A DNA stretch of 64,000 nucleotides from Sipunculus nudus (Eukaryota; Annelida; Sipuncula; Golfingiida; Sipunculidae). Location: contig CM049315.1 of assembly GCA_026874595.1 (NCBI GenBank), positions 33,684,164-33,748,163 on the forward strand, in the 5' to 3' direction. Below are positions 53,883 through 64,000 of the stretch, piece by piece. The translations under genes and the position numbers were made by a program. The first letter of the stretch is position 1, and each line of letters opens with the position of its first letter. Below the pieces are notes generated by a model. It did not search any database. It was not told where the DNA came from and saw only the letters and a program-made list of their open reading frames with translations.

Positions 53883-56800
53883 ATGAGGCCCCTGGTGCTG
53901 ATACTCTCCGTCCTCGCTTTAGCGAGCAGCTTCCCAGCTGGGTAAGTATATTACACAAGCTGTTGTCAACTTTACTCATCACCTTTTATAGTATAATTTT
54001 TTAAATATAAGGGGACTGTGCCTTAATATAGGGGACCATGCTTGAATATAATCTGGATTATTTCAAATGCGGCTTGTTAGCATTGGTTAGTATAGACCTA
54101 CACTAAATTTTAGTGGAATAAAATTTTTTTGGGGGGTGGTATTATAAGTTTAATACAAGGACCTATTACAAAATTCCCATGTCTCTTCATATTCAGATTA
54201 GCGTGATTTTAAAATCAATCCTGATTGTCGACAAGGTGTTTCAGATATTTTATTATAGAACCAGATATGATTTCGATTATCAAAATCGTGGAATGTGCCT
54301 TGCTATTAAACGTGACACGAGTTCATCAATCTTTTGTTTTACAGGACTAACAATGACTTTGATGAAGATTTTGATGCCCAATTGGCTGAAGCCTTGAGGG
54401 ATCTTGACCTGCGAGCAGAAAGCGACCCTGCACCGGCCAAAGAAGCAGTTGGCGCTCCACTCGTTATCCCGAAGCCCGTGGAGGATGAGCCCGTGGAGGG
54501 GCCCGCGAAGAAACCCGCGAAAAACCCCATAAAGTCTAAGAAACCGAAAACAGAACCTGCTGAAACACCCGTTGACATCAGGGCCGAGAACGAGGTTAAG
54601 GATGAGGAGTCTGTGAAAATTGACGAGCCCGGAAAAATCCTGAAGCCCATTCTGAAACCCCTTCTGAGGCCTGTTTTAAAACCATGGTTTTTGCCCCCAA
54701 TGTAAGTATTATTTTACAGTGGAAATACTGTGAATCTAAAAATTACTAAGAAAGTAATGTAAACTATGAAAATGCTATGAAAATCTTAGAGAGTTTGGAG
54801 GAAAACTTCAAAGTTTAGTTTATTCCACAATTGGTCGAATTAGATGCGCTAATTTCTCCATTGCAAGAAGACACAGTCGCAAGATTTGCACCCTGAATCG
54901 CTTAGTCTTGGAATAGTGTTTCCCCAAACTGGGATTGGCCGAAACCGCTTTTTTAAAAATCCGCTGATCTCGAGAACTCCCCATACCGTGATGGCTTGAA
55001 CTGATGTCGTATGTATATATGTAATTAGGCAATTATGTAGAAAAACTATGTAGTTTTGAATTCATAACCGGTAATTTGTCAAATTGGCGCTGATATATTT
55101 TCAAGCGCATACATAGTAATTGCAGACATATGATAGAACCTTGAGGTTTCTGGAAATAAGCATAGTATCTGCAGATGTTTAATATAACATTGTATAGCAT
55201 CTGCACACGTAAAGAAATCTCTTTACCGAATGGAAATAAGCCATGACCCGGGTAAATATATGAAATGTTTTCTTTCCTGCTCGCATTTTCTGGATCACTT
55301 TTTAAACGTTTCTGAGCTGCAGGAAGGAAAAAAGAGCAGTTTCACCAAAATTGTTTATTTTAGCTAAGTATTTTCACAAAAGCATTTACTTTTTTTTTTG
55401 GGGGGGGGGGGAGATTTTTGAATTTGTATTTGGGTTTTATCAAATTTTAAATAGGGTTCTTTTATTAAGGTGATTTGTCAACTCGACAGTCTTTTACTGA
55501 ATTTTCAATTTGTTTGAAAATTCAATTTGTTTAAATATATGACTCTATGTCAAAAGAATTTACAACATTTCATACAGTTTTATCTCGGAGAAAGGCTCAA
55601 AAACGTTATATTTTCACTTAGAACTTTTGCACTACCTTTATTTTTTAAAGGTGGAATATTTTTTTTTAAAGGTGGAAGATTTTGGCAAAGACCTTTTGCG
55701 AAAATCTGCCGAAGGACAAGGACGCTTTGTTGAAATTGGTGAAGGAGAAAGTGGAAAAGTGGGTGACCTCGCTGAAGCTAAAAAAGTAAGTATGATAGAT
55801 ATTCACACATTCCTTTTTGTGTGGGATTACATTCCTTTTGTGTGGGATTACGCGTTTAGGTGGTTTAGTAATAATTTGGAATGTCTTTGGTATGGATATA
55901 GGTACTTCATGGATAAGTACTTTATTTATCATTTTATGTACTCTTTATATGCAAATATAATTTTATATGAAATATAATTTTTATGAAGTATAATTTGATT
56001 TAAAAAATATAAATATTTCAAAAGCGCTTTATGCAAATGATTGCATTCTTTAAATCACAAGTTTACGTGAAGGATTTACAGGGTCGGAAGAAATATTCAC
56101 TGAGGGCTTTGTGAAAGTTAATGAATCTGGCGCATTAGAGGGGGGGGGTCGGGTTTGGTTAATGAAAGCGTTGAATTTGTTGCCCAAAAATCCCATTTGT
56201 TAATTATCTTTATATTTTCGGGGTGGGGGTAAGGTTATTAATTCTAAATTCTTGTATTTGTCATGAAACCCAATCGCTCGCTCTGATATAACCCCTGTAT
56301 TCGGCATATCCACACCCATTCACTTCGGAGGTAAACATCCACGAATATAGGTATGACCTGGTTGAATTGTTTTGTAAACGAGGACCTGGTTGAATTGTTT
56401 TGTAAACGAGGACCTAAGTTGGTCGGAAGTGTTAAAATGGAGAATCTGATCTTTTCTAAAGAGCATGCGGTCCCTTACAGAACGGGATAAATAAGTATGT
56501 TCAGGCATTTGTATAACGCATTTTGTGTATTGCACAAGTAATGTGAGTAGGTGTTGGCATTCGTTCAATTTTCTTGGCTTTTAGTTTGTCTTACAAAATT
56601 CCTTGTGGGAATCTTTCATTTTTGCGACACCAGACATTGTAATGATATCAAAGTTAGTCTAATTTTACGTGTATTAGTCGGCATGCAACGCCCAAGCCAC
56701 AAGTTATCCTTTGGTTCAGTTTAGCGAGCCTGGTTCAGTTTAGCGAGCCTCTATCAGTCACAAGTTCCATTAAGTACAAGAACCCCGCCCCCAGCTTTCA

Positions 56801-58542
56801 GCCTGGTCCTAAGAACCCCCCCCCCCCCCTCTTTGCTTACTGCACCCCCTATATATATATATTATATATATATATATTCTGGACAAATTTATATAATTTT
56901 TGATAATGGTTGTGTTATCTTTGTACAGGAGTATACCAGAGGAGTTTAAGCTGAAGGTGAAGGCGGAGCTTGTTAAGCTTGTCACAGCAGCAGACGGTCT
57001 GTGTGTGGCAGAACCTACAGAGGAACAGAAGGCCGGTCTGAAGGAAAAGCTGAAAGTATTACTCGGAGCACACTACAAACACATTTTGACAATACTCCGA
57101 AAGCGGGAACAGATTGTCAGGTGAGATAATATAAAAAAACTTCATGTTCCCAATTTTTATTCATAGTTTTATAATTTTTTTATCTTGCGTTCTACATAAA
57201 TTTTAAATTCTCGTTTCTATATTCCAATTTGATCAGTAATAGGGACCCATGATTTAGATAATCTTGTTTTGGATAAATGTTTTATTTTCACAAACCCCGA
57301 TCTCGCATAATATCTGCACATTGTTCTCCCTGTAAGTATGCGGATGACCCCAAACTGTCAAAGCTGAACTCTGTCAATTTTAGCAAACGGGCTTGTATTG
57401 AGGATGTACCATAAAGGATGACTAGCAACGAAATTAAATTGAATACCGACAAGAATGAAGTTATGATTGTCAGATCTAAGCCCGTTCTAAGGATGACTGA
57501 CAGTGGGTCTTTAAGCAGTGGTGGCTAAACACTTCGTATTCAAATTTCAGTAAAGTATCTCGGCGTTAAGATTGATCGAAATCCTTCTATGCATGATAAT
57601 ATAAGTAGTAGCCTATATGTCGTAGCCTATATGTCGTGCTGTCTTTTTCGAGCTCTGCAGTAATGCTTCATCCGGAGTTTCCTCTCCACAAATGCGTGCT
57701 GTAGGCTCATTCTCTCCTGGATTAAGATTACTGAAATTAAGTTCCTGCTGAGTTATCGGCAGAGCAAATCCCGTGTTCACAGATGGTTCAGAATAATGCA
57801 GCGCGCCTCATTCTTGAGAACGGTAACTGACCGCGTCACGCCGTTGCTCAGACAGCTCCAATGGCTTCCATCAAGAGCCGCGTACAATACTAATTTTTTG
57901 TTTTTGTTTACCTGCATTTTGGTGGCTATTTGTCGGAAAAGGTAACTTATTGACCTTCTACGTACGCTACGCTCGGCTGGCGGAAATCTTCTCATAAGTA
58001 CAAAGTGTTAAATGAAAGTCTGTGAACGTTCCTTTTCGTTTCATAGCCCGAAAGTCTGAAATTCGTTCCCTATTATACTTAGAACATTTTCGGCTCGTGC
58101 ATAATTTAAAAATCTTTCTTCTTGCATAATTTTAAATAAAACCTCTTTCGGCAAACTTTTGGTAAATAATATGCATACTTTCCTTTTCTTGGGTCAGGCA
58201 CAGAGTAGAGGCACAGTGTAGGGGCACAGAGCAGATTTCCATGAAATTGTATATGGGTATGTGTGTGAATATGAGTCGACAATCTTGAGAATTGGCGCTA
58301 TATAAATACTGCATATTATTAGTTACAAGCATCCTGTGGGTTTCGTGCAGTTAACAAGAATCCTGTAGGTTGGAAGAGGTTTCGTGCAGTTATCTGGATT
58401 TGCTTTTTCAGCATAGAACTTTATGATCTTATTTTCAGGGTTTGCATATTTTCAGGGTTTGCATAGGGTTATTATCAGGGTTTGCACAGAAGGTATGATT
58501 ATAAATAAAACCAGTAAATGTTTTCTTTTAAACCAGTAAATG

Positions 58543-58587
<45 letters not shown>

Positions 58588-61500
58588 CATCTGAGCTAGT
58601 GATCACCCTTGTTCATTCCTTCCGGCCGGCCGGCCGGCCGGTTGTCCGGGTGTCTTTTGGTAAAGGGGGCACAAGTCGTAACTGTTAAGACCTAGAAACT
58701 GACGGTACATCCATGGAGGTTCTAGGCAAATGTCCTTTGAAACATAAAATTAGGCTACTATGACCTATATTCTGCCTTAAGAAAATGTCATTTGAGCACC
58801 CAGCCAGTTAGAAGATTCTAGGCCCAATGGATACAAACTAACTCAAAATTCTGGGAGGTCTTTGGCAAATTACCTGAGGAACGTGAAATGGGCCACTGTG
58901 ACCTATATTTTGCGAACTATAGGAAAAATGTCATGAGCACCCAGAATGTCGGATGAACATAAATCTTCTGTTTAGGTCTTGAATCTTCTAACGTATAATT
59001 CTTCGAGGTCCTGGGCAAATGATCCGAGAAATTTGACTGTCATGGTGACCTGATAGCCTATATTCCGTGAGATACTTGCAAAATATTTTGAATCTTTGCA
59101 CCCAGACGATTACAAAATTATATCCAGTTTTCCTTGGAACCTTCTTTTGTAAAATCCTGTCATCTTAGTTTAAATTCTGAAACTAGGTCATTTAATTATA
59201 TTATATATATCAAATCAGTTGAGGGTCACTAGTTTTAGATAACGGTAATAAGCGGATCAGGGGTAATAAGCGGATCAGGGCAATGAGTGTCAAGGTCTGC
59301 GGTCTAAAATTTCTTGCTAAGGTTTCTATAAATTTGGTTGGGCAAAGGTTGAGGGGGATGGGAGTCCAACAACAGGCTCCGCATCTGCTGCTTTAGGTTT
59401 TTGAGTGATTTTTTTATTTTTCAGGATTATGATCCAAGATCTAAATGACGTGGCCTGTAAACACGGATGGGAAACTATTGTAAACATTCTGAACACGATA
59501 GGCTTGGACCCAGAGTAAGAATATTTTAATTAGTTAACTTAATAAAATTAAATTATCAAATGTAATAATGTTATTATCAAATGTAATAATGTTATTATCA
59601 AATGTAATAATGTTATTATCAAATGTAATAATGTTATTATCAAATGTAATAATGTTATTATCAAATGTAATAATGTTATTATCAAATGTAATAATGTTAT
59701 TATCAAATGTAATAATGTTATTATCAAATGTAATAATGTTATTATCAAATGTAATAATGTTATTATCAAATGTAATAATGTTATTATCAAATGTAATAAT
59801 GTTATTATCAAATGTAATAATGTTATTATCAAATGTAATAATGTTATTATCAAATGTAATAATGTTATTATCAAATGTAATAATGTTATTATCAAATGTA
59901 ATAATGTTATTATCAAATGTAATAATGTTATTATCAAATGTAATAATGTTATTATCAAATGTAATAATGTTATTATCAAATGTAATAATGTTATTATCAA
60001 ATGTAATAATGTTATTATCAAATGTAATAATGTTATTATCAAATGTAATAATGTTATTATCAAATGTAATAATGTTATTATCAAATGTAAATCAGTTATG
60101 TCATAGGAAACTCCATATTTCGTAGGGTGTCATAAGCACACTCTTACTGTTAAGAGCTTATGAACAGGGTCAATATAGGCCTATAAACACATTGTAAGAT
60201 AGTGTCTATATACCGTACTTCTAGGGTCTACTCCTGAATTTACTGGATTAATAAAATTTTAAAATCTATTAATGGTTTAATAAAATTTTATTCTTTAAAA
60301 TTTTCTTCTCCTGTGAAGAACTGTCAATGTCAGAGTATGGTCTCCGTGATTTTCTTATTTGCCATTTTAAGTTATTAAAAGGGGTACAGTGAAGCGCCCT
60401 TGGCCTAGAAATTTAAGAAAAAAACTAAAGTTATCACCAATTCAGTTTTAACAGATGGTTTGTCATCTGTCGGGCGAAACCAGGCGAAGAGCAAAAAAAA
60501 AATCTCTTAACGTCGAATAGTTTCATTAAAAAAAAATCTTACCCTATAAAATCTTCCATACACCCATAACCCGATAGCTTTTAACCTATTCCTTACCGGC
60601 AGCTTTACTACAGCTTTTATGGCTTAGGTGAAGAAATAACTGTTACTTTATTTCAAGGCTGTCCCAGAAAGTGCTGGAGAACCTGAAGAAGTTAAAGGTG
60701 GTCTGTGAAGAACCCGGTGAACTGGTCGAGGTGAAGGAGCCAAAGAAAGAGGAACCAGCCGATGTCAAGACAGTCCCCAAGCGGTTAATAAAATTACCGC
60801 CCGCGGTTGTTAATGCTATTAAAAATGCCGGGTGAGATTACTTTTTAAAGTAAAGTAATTGGGGAAGCGTCATAACTCTATGGCCGTGGTATGTATGCAC
60901 AAGTGAAGGTTTAACTCTCAGAATTTTTTTAAGCATTCTTCACCGAAACATTCGCTCGCAATTTCATGTAAGCAGGGCTGTATATACTTAGAAGCAGCGG
61001 TTATACACTGCAGCCGTTCCATATCTTTTTCGATTTCAGTCGCAGCTGTTAGTTTGTCGGGGTTTCTAAATCAGCGTGATATCGCAAATAAAATTGTGCA
61101 TGAAACCAAAGCGGTATCGTGGGTTTTGAAAACTCTTTTGTTTGGGGAGTGCACAGTGGGATACAACACTCGGTCTGATTCAAAATTCTTACACCTGTAC
61201 CAGGATTGGTGTACCGGCAGCCTGCCTGCCGAACATGAATATTATATTCTGGAGACTTTGGGGACCATCTTTATTTTAAAGGCCTGGACAGTTTTCAAGT
61301 TTAGGACTGAAAGAAGCTTGCTATACAATGAAAGAATCTCTCAAAGGAGCTGCAGAACGACTGCACAGTAAAACGCTGCGCTAGGAGTATGGGTCGGTAG
61401 GTTGTGCAAACCTTGTTGCACGGAAATGTGCAGAATTTTAGTTGTGTAGTTCTGAAAGAAGTACTTTTAGCTCCGGCTGAATATTATTGCATTTGCAGGG

Positions 61501-63579
61501 GTTTTAACACGGGGGAGGAGGGGGGGGGGGGTTGTCTTAATTAGGCAGGAATATATATAATCTTAGATATAAAATCTACTTTAATAGCATTTGGATGTAA
61601 TACTAGATCATAATATAAAGCCAATTTTAAGAAGCAAAATTCAAGATAAAGCAAAGCAAAAAGCAGCCAATTTAAGATGAAACAGACTGGAAGTAACTTA
61701 CATTAAAAAGCAAATCCATGGAGACTGTAAGGAACATATGGAGACTGGAAGGCAAACCCTAATTTCAGAAATTTTAAGTCTATGAACTATTTTTTTTTAA
61801 GTGTCGCATAATCTTGCTCTCCGTTGGTTAAGCGGCTAAATATGTTTGAACCTCCATGAATGCACGCAGTTTAAGAATGCTTTTAACCTCAAAATGAATG
61901 CAGCAGACCTCTAACATCCTGTTGACCCTTTGAACCAAATATCATTGCACAGGGCTATGAACTGATTCGGCACTTTTATTAATTACAGGAAAGTCGCAGA
62001 GGCAGTATGGAACAAGCTGTGCTCGCGGGTGGACGTCGGTAAAATCGCTGACCTCATCGGGAAAGTGTTGCCAATGGACATGTAAGAAAGTGTTTTGAAT
62101 TTTAGTACCTTCAGGCCTTCAGTACCTTGCAGACATGGAGTCATGGCTTGTATAAATTGTCAAAAGATGGTATAAATTAATTTAAAGATGGGTCTGTATA
62201 TACGAAATCGACATGTAAAAATGGAAAAGTCATTGGAATCCCCCCCCCCCCCCCATCTTCCGTCGACGCACTTTTAATGACGCGAGTTGTACCCTTACCA
62301 CTTCCTCTTATAAAAAGTGACGTAAAACCACACACAATAGTTAAAATTTCAATAGGGGCCTGTTGCAGAAGGTTCTGTGGACCCGTAACTATGCCTTTTT
62401 GGAACCTTAACCGCAAATTTTATCCGAAACCATAAATGACCTTAAAAATAGCAAATTTTAAAAGAAACTGGTAGCCTTTAAAAGAAAATGGTAACCTTTA
62501 AAGAACCTGGTAGCCTTGGTGAAGAAACTGGTAGCCTTGGTGTAACTATTGAAGTCGTCATTTAACTTGAGCTTAATCACAACCTGTCTTATCTGAGCAG
62601 CCAACCATATTAATAGAGCAGCCCAGCCATTAGTCGGAGCAGCCCAATGGTGGATGCTATAATGATAAAGCTTACAAGCTTGGTCTGCAAGTCATTATCA
62701 GATTCGTTCAGATTCGTTTATTTGGCAATCACAATGGAACTGAGACCAGGGAACTAGAAAGTGATCATTCCAATTGCAATCAGATTGAAGCACGTTACTC
62801 ATTTTGAGATAGGCAAGAGAAGAAGCGAGATGGGCAGGAAATTAATGAGCAGAACTATTGGACAATAGGTCTAAATTTGATAATTTTCATTAATTTTTTA
62901 TACACAAAAGGAAGAAACCTGAGACTGTCCCTGAGCTGGCAAAGGGTCTTGGTGACATAAAGGACAAGGTCTGTAGTAAGGTGACTCGCGAGGATGTGAA
63001 GATCCTGAACACTATCAAGATCTTCGCAAATGTGTTTCGCGAGAAGGTCAACGTTGTCCTCGCCCGCATCAGAGACTCTTTTGACGCTATAAGGTAAATC
63101 TTAAAATTATTGTTTTTCTTTCATCAATATTCTTAATATCCACAGATTAATTAATATTCTAAATATCCACAAGTATCAAGCCCTAAATATATTTTCATTT
63201 TTAAATTAAAATGCCTTTTTATATTGCTCTCAAAATTTAGTACAATTTCGGGTCAAATGTCCATAGGCTATTTTAGTTTTAAGTCTGGGGAAAAATTGTC
63301 AGGGAGGGAGTGTATGCATGTGGGTATGTACAGGTAATAAATATCTGGCCCCCCTCTCCCTTGTTCAGAGCCCGAATGGTGATCTATTATGCTTTATTCT
63401 CATTCTTAACAGGGTTAAACTTTCCATGATGATTGGTCTTGCTCATGTTTAACCCCATTCCTTTAATTTACGTATTACAGTGAACATCTGGAAGAAGCAG
63501 GAAAAATCCTGTGTACAGATGGAGCTGCCGCCTTAGTAGAGAAAATAAAAGAACGCGCCACAGAGGCGGGACACGGAGA
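53883..63579 (+). CDS. Secreted one-cysteine-per-exon helical repeat protein, 3' end beyond window
   Basis: Exons: 53883-53941, 54345-54701, 55672-55785, 56929-57120, 59425-59514, 60658-60831, 61989-62081, 62911-63093, 63481-63579, continuing past 64000. All junctions are GT-AG and phase 2; 453 codons are seen. Not a family I recognise. Exon 1 is a signal peptide (MRPLVLILSVLALASS). Exon 2 (about 119 aa) is acidic, then Lys/Pro/Glu-rich, cysteine-free, probably disordered, ending in a KP-rich run (ILKPLLRPVLKP). Exons 3-9 alternate short (114, 90, 93, 99 nt) and long (192, 174, 183 nt), predicted amphipathic helices with one Cys each: C148, C202, C252, C287, C340, C381, C432. Short exons share a core like ILCTDGAAALVEKI, close to LCKDGAQELVAMI in the minus-strand paralog. 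Exon 3 must be read in the frame set by phase, not the longest frame. Function unknown; a secreted structural, binding or defence role is only a guess. Confidence 0.8.
56851..56877. repeat. Short (TA)n tract next to exon 4 acceptor
   Basis: TA run preceded by poly-C (about 56818-56829), 50 bp before the exon 4 acceptor of the plus-strand paralog. Confidence 0.85.
57337..58140 (+). pseudogene. Decayed non-LTR retrotransposon reverse transcriptase fragment
   Basis: In shifting frames it shows the YADD catalytic motif (57337-57348), KLNTDKNEVMIV, VKYLGVKID, MVQNNAARLIL and RVTPLLRQLQWLP, in the order seen in the 3' half of CR1/Jockey-type reverse transcriptases. Stop codons and frameshifts throughout mean it is dead. 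It lies in sense orientation in intron 4 of the plus-strand paralog. No intact 5' part is present. Confidence 0.8.
58541..58582. repeat. (TA)n microsatellite
   Basis: TA run directly joined to a hairpin-headed repeat fragment (CATCTGAGCTAGTGATCAC). Confidence 0.9.
58583..59300 (+). repeat. Hairpin-headed repeat (subfamily G), diverged copy
   Basis: CATCTGAGCTAGTGATCAC, GGCCGGCC run, GGGGGCACAAGTCGTAAC, and two GACCTATATT.TGC phrases resemble 24850-25255 and 51605-52554. The left arm of the hairpin is missing. Confidence 0.55.
59552..60090 (+). repeat. Homogeneous 21-bp satellite, about 25.7 copies
   Basis: ATTATCAAATGTAATAATGT plus T repeats with no visible mismatch over 539 bp. Because 21 is a multiple of three and the unit has no stop in some frames, it gives long open frames on both strands (a seven-residue repeat). 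These are not genes. It lies in intron 5 of the plus-strand paralog, 37 bp after the exon 5 donor. Confidence 0.97.
61054..61371 (+). other. Unexplained 105-codon open frame in intron 6
   Basis: It opens without an ATG (TTG at 61054), just after an acceptor-like TTTTTCGATTTCAG at 61039. Its composition is protein-like with mixed hydrophobic and charged residues and four Cys. Splicing it into the paralog at that acceptor with phase 2 gives an early stop, so it is not a module exon. It could be a decayed mobile-element or pseudogene fragment. I recognise no family. Confidence 0.25.
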
Positions 63580-64000
63580 GTGAGTATCGTGGATTGTTTT
63601 TAGGGAGCAGAATTTTGTAGGGAGTAGTAGGTGTCCTTGCATTTCTGGGCATCTAATAGGGCTCGGCAAAAAGTATTGCCGTAAATTGAACCGGCAGGGC
63701 CAGGGCTGAACACCATACACTTTTTTATTGGTAAGCGATATTCTAAAAAAGTAAGCGATATTCTGAGTGTGTGAATGATTGTGAAATATCTGGTTACTGA
63801 TTAAACAGTAACCAGTTAAACGCGTATCAGTATTAAATCTCTTCAGGAAATTCGCGTATCAGTATTAAATCTCTTCAGAAAATTCGGACAAAATAGTTAG
63901 AGATAACTATAACCTTTTCTTTTGTGCATGTCGGAATTACTTTGTCCGCCAGTGTCGCCTTATACCTGAATCCAACAAAGGTATTCAGCAGGCCTTCAGT
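63580..64000. other. Start of intron 9 of the plus-strand paralog
   Basis: No module-like exon is evident up to the window edge. An AG preceded by a pyrimidine-rich stretch near 63952 could open another exon, but the reading frame after it does not resemble the other modules. A 39-bp direct duplication containing CGCGTATCAGTATTAAATCT lies at about 63817-63880. Confidence 0.4.

Noticed and set aside
54339-54650. 103-codon minus-strand frame rich in Ser/Gly/Phe
   Set aside because: It is antisense to exon 2 of the plus-strand paralog, whose splice sites and phases fit a real exon.
55627-55977. 116-codon frame over exon 3 of the plus-strand paralog
   Set aside because: The phase from exon 2 demands another frame, which gives the one-Cys helical module and an in-phase donor at 55785.
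59552-60090. Possible CRISPR-like array
   Set aside because: Units are contiguous and identical with no spacers, in an animal intron.
59548-60125. Open frames of 178 and 185 codons on opposite strands
   Set aside because: Both simply translate the 21-bp satellite; they have no start context, homology or gene structure.

Overview
This is animal nuclear DNA, not microbial. All convincing genes are split by GT-AG introns, and the introns and intergenic spacers are full of microsatellites, minisatellites, poly-G/C tracts and short interspersed elements. The repeat styles (a hairpin-headed element with GTCC runs, a 'GTCCCCCGCTTCC' element, GGATCC-ended G/C-rich elements) together with an animal sterol methyltransferase suggest a marine lophotrochozoan such as an annelid or mollusc. 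The phylum cannot be fixed from the sequence alone. I rebuilt four genes by joining exons whose splice sites, phases and protein matches agree.

Layout: 1-5857 is gene-free. 5858-10047 (+) is a complete four-exon sterol C24-methyltransferase (394 aa), an enzyme of plants and fungi reported in only some animals. 10048-14028 is repeats. 14029-39039 (+) is a complete 15-exon protein phosphatase methylesterase 1 (PPME1, 391 aa) spread over 25 kb. Its introns carry most of the mobile elements, including a 2.2 kb Mutator-like element with a perfect 9-bp target duplication, a 717-bp inverted-repeat element and a 48-bp minisatellite grown from one of its own exon-intron junctions.

The right third holds two divergent genes of a family I do not recognise: a complete five-exon gene on the minus strand (41371-47067, 172 aa) and a longer gene on the plus strand (53883-63579 and beyond the window edge). 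Both encode secreted, helix-rich proteins. Each helical exon carries exactly one cysteine, all introns are phase 2, and short (about 90-114 nt) exons alternate with long (about 174-192 nt) exons. This symmetric two-exon module, used about two times in one gene and at least 3.5 times in the other, is the best candidate for an undescribed system here.

The SMT (sterol side chain alkylation) and PPME1 (PP2A demethylation) genes are unrelated housekeeping or metabolic genes that happen to be neighbours. The divergent pair looks like a local gene duplication with different numbers of modules. No RNA genes or CRISPR arrays were found. Many long open frames in the window are microsatellite or minisatellite artefacts.
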